DNA of 64,000 nt from Diadema setosum. Lineage: Eukaryota; Echinodermata; Echinoidea; Diadematoida; Diadematidae. Made by a program: the position numbers and the translations under genes. The notes beneath the pieces are model-generated. The model worked only from the letters and a program-made list of their open reading frames with translations, was not told the origin of the DNA and made no database searches. Of the stretch, positions 62,886-64,000 are shown one piece after another; position 1 is the stretch's first letter; the number at the start of each line of letters is the position of its first letter. The stretch is from contig NC_092705.1 of assembly GCF_964275005.1 (NCBI RefSeq), positions 7,924,641 through 7,988,640 of the forward strand. The letters run 5' to 3'.

Positions 62886-63663
62886 GGTAAACAGCATGGT
62901 GCAGAAGCTCACATGGGTCAAAAGAAAGGGCACCAGACTTGCACAAAGGGCTTTGTGTCAAAGCTGAGATTATTGAGTCTTCCTATTCACCAACAGATTA
63001 TAGCTAGACCTTTGTGTGAATGGATTTAAAGAAAAAAAAAAGACACTCCTGTTAAACCTGTTTAAAATGCTTGAAATTACTGCCAGTATGTGAAGGATGT
63101 AGCATGATTTCATCACAGTCTAGACACTTTGTAGGCTAGCTTTCTCAACACATTACACTGCAGTGAACTATAAATTGTTCATGGGTTCTTTTTTTTATTT
63201 TTTATTAATTCCATGTCAGCCACTTATCATGTTTGTCAAGAGATCTATAGCTACATGTATCAACACTGTATCTGAAAAATTGCAGGATCTTTTTCTTCTC
63301 CTGGTTAAGCCCATGATGAGGCCATGTCCTTTGCTTCTGAAGATCCCTATACAAGAACTGGTACCACAATTAAGGTATAGTGGTAGGCCTACACATGAAT
63401 GTATACATGGTGCATATCAGGGAATTAGTTGATGTAATCCCCATGCGAGGAAACAGTTCACCCTACAATGAAAAATTCTTTTACACTGTATACAAACGAT
63501 ATACACGTGTAGTAGCACATTTGTTGAGAAAAACATGCCATGACAGAAAGCTTGAAATATAACTGAAATTGAATTTCAGTCATATTTCATGCTTTGAATT
63601 TTCCAGAAAAGCTAAATCATAATTGCACATCATGCCAAATTGTAACACGTACTAGTATCCCTG

Positions 63664-63922
63664 AGCCCCATTCCATAACAGTGTTAGGATAAACTGCAAC
63701 TTCCCACAGCAACAGCAACAGCCACTCAGGAAGCTGGATTTTTGTGGTCTTTTAATAGCTGGGTCCCATTTCATAAAAGATGTTAGGATAGCAACTTACT
63801 GGAACGGCAACTTTCCATTTACAGCCACTTAGGAAGCTATAGATTCTTGTTGTTACTATGACAACTGCCATTTCAGCATAGCAAGCGCTGCTATAGTATC
63901 AACTTTTTATGAAATGGGGCCC
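63664..63922. mobile_element. one complete and one partial MITE with CCCATTTCATAAAAG ends
   Basis: 63761-63922 has ends GGGTCCCATTTCATAAAAG and inverted CTTTTTATGAAATGGGGCCC. 63664-63760 is a left-arm relative (CCCCATTCCATAACAGTGTTAG, CAGCCACTCAGGAAGCT), so two elements lie head to tail or one has an arm duplication. Confidence 0.78.
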
Positions 63923-64000
63923 TGCTGGACGAGTCTATTGCCAGAACTTTAAGTGGGGCTTAGTAATAATATTTGATTAGGAATCTGAAACTATGAAATG

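Larger units (their letters stand above)
60672..64000. other. transporter intron and/or intergenic DNA to the window end
   Basis: No preceding transporter exon was found on the minus strand. It contains MITEs at 60908-61000, 61543-61740, 62000-62092 and 63664-63922, a repeat at 62650-62885, poly-G runs (61164-61184, 61854-61868) and a short (CA)n run at 62580-62600. Confidence 0.6.

Overview
The window is animal nuclear DNA. Genes are split by long introns with GT/AG borders, the non-coding sequence is AT-rich, and it is crowded with microsatellites, short inverted-repeat DNA transposons (MITEs), tRNA-derived SINEs and retroelement fossils. No bacterial-style operon structure is present. The repeat types, the gene content and the short-intron-poor architecture suggest a marine deuterostome invertebrate, most likely an echinoderm such as a sea urchin. 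That assignment is an inference from pattern recognition, not from a search.

Two protein-coding genes can be reconstructed. (1) Plus strand, 12398-29918: a complete four-exon ortholog of the paired-class homeobox gene shox (short stature homeobox). All splice phases agree and give a 534-residue protein with the family N-terminus, a Q50 homeodomain split by the classical intron between homeodomain residues 46 and 47, and a C-terminal OAR motif. Intron 3 is about 12.3 kb. It and the roughly 2 kb upstream of exon 1 contain stretches of repeat-free, GC-richer sequence with homeodomain-type sites, which are candidate cis-regulatory modules. (2) Minus strand, 60671 down to 38803: six phase-compatible exons of a Spinster-like major facilitator superfamily (MFS) transporter. 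The N-terminal exon is not visible and probably lies beyond position 64000. The visible part (469 residues) shows an enlarged, cysteine-bearing and potentially N-glycosylated first loop, about eleven membrane segments and a C-terminal acidic dileucine motif that suggests endolysosomal sorting. The two genes converge, with about 8.9 kb between their stop codons. Nothing in the sequence ties their functions together.

Layout: 1-10.5 kb is intergenic and repeat-rich (a 2.5-kb composite foldback element, a hAT-type MITE with a perfect 8-bp target duplication, several microsatellites). 10.5-12.4 kb is probable upstream regulatory DNA of shox. 12.4-29.9 kb is shox. 30-38.8 kb is intergenic with a BEL/Pao retrotransposon fossil and foldback elements. 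38.8-60.7 kb is the transporter, whose introns hold most of the recognisable MITEs, a LINE reverse-transcriptase fragment, and two related tandem arrays of ~161-bp units that each carry a palindrome matching the RFX/X-box site. 60.7-64 kb is intron or intergenic DNA with more MITEs.

The most unusual observation is the ~161-bp tandem arrays, in which a 14-bp RFX-type palindrome is intact in 10 of 11 units although the rest of the unit has diverged. Also noteworthy are a five-copy TTAA-flanked 91-bp MITE family, a paralogous empty site that explains the 1.6-4.1 kb insertion, and a perfect P3 paired-homeodomain site inside shox intron 3.
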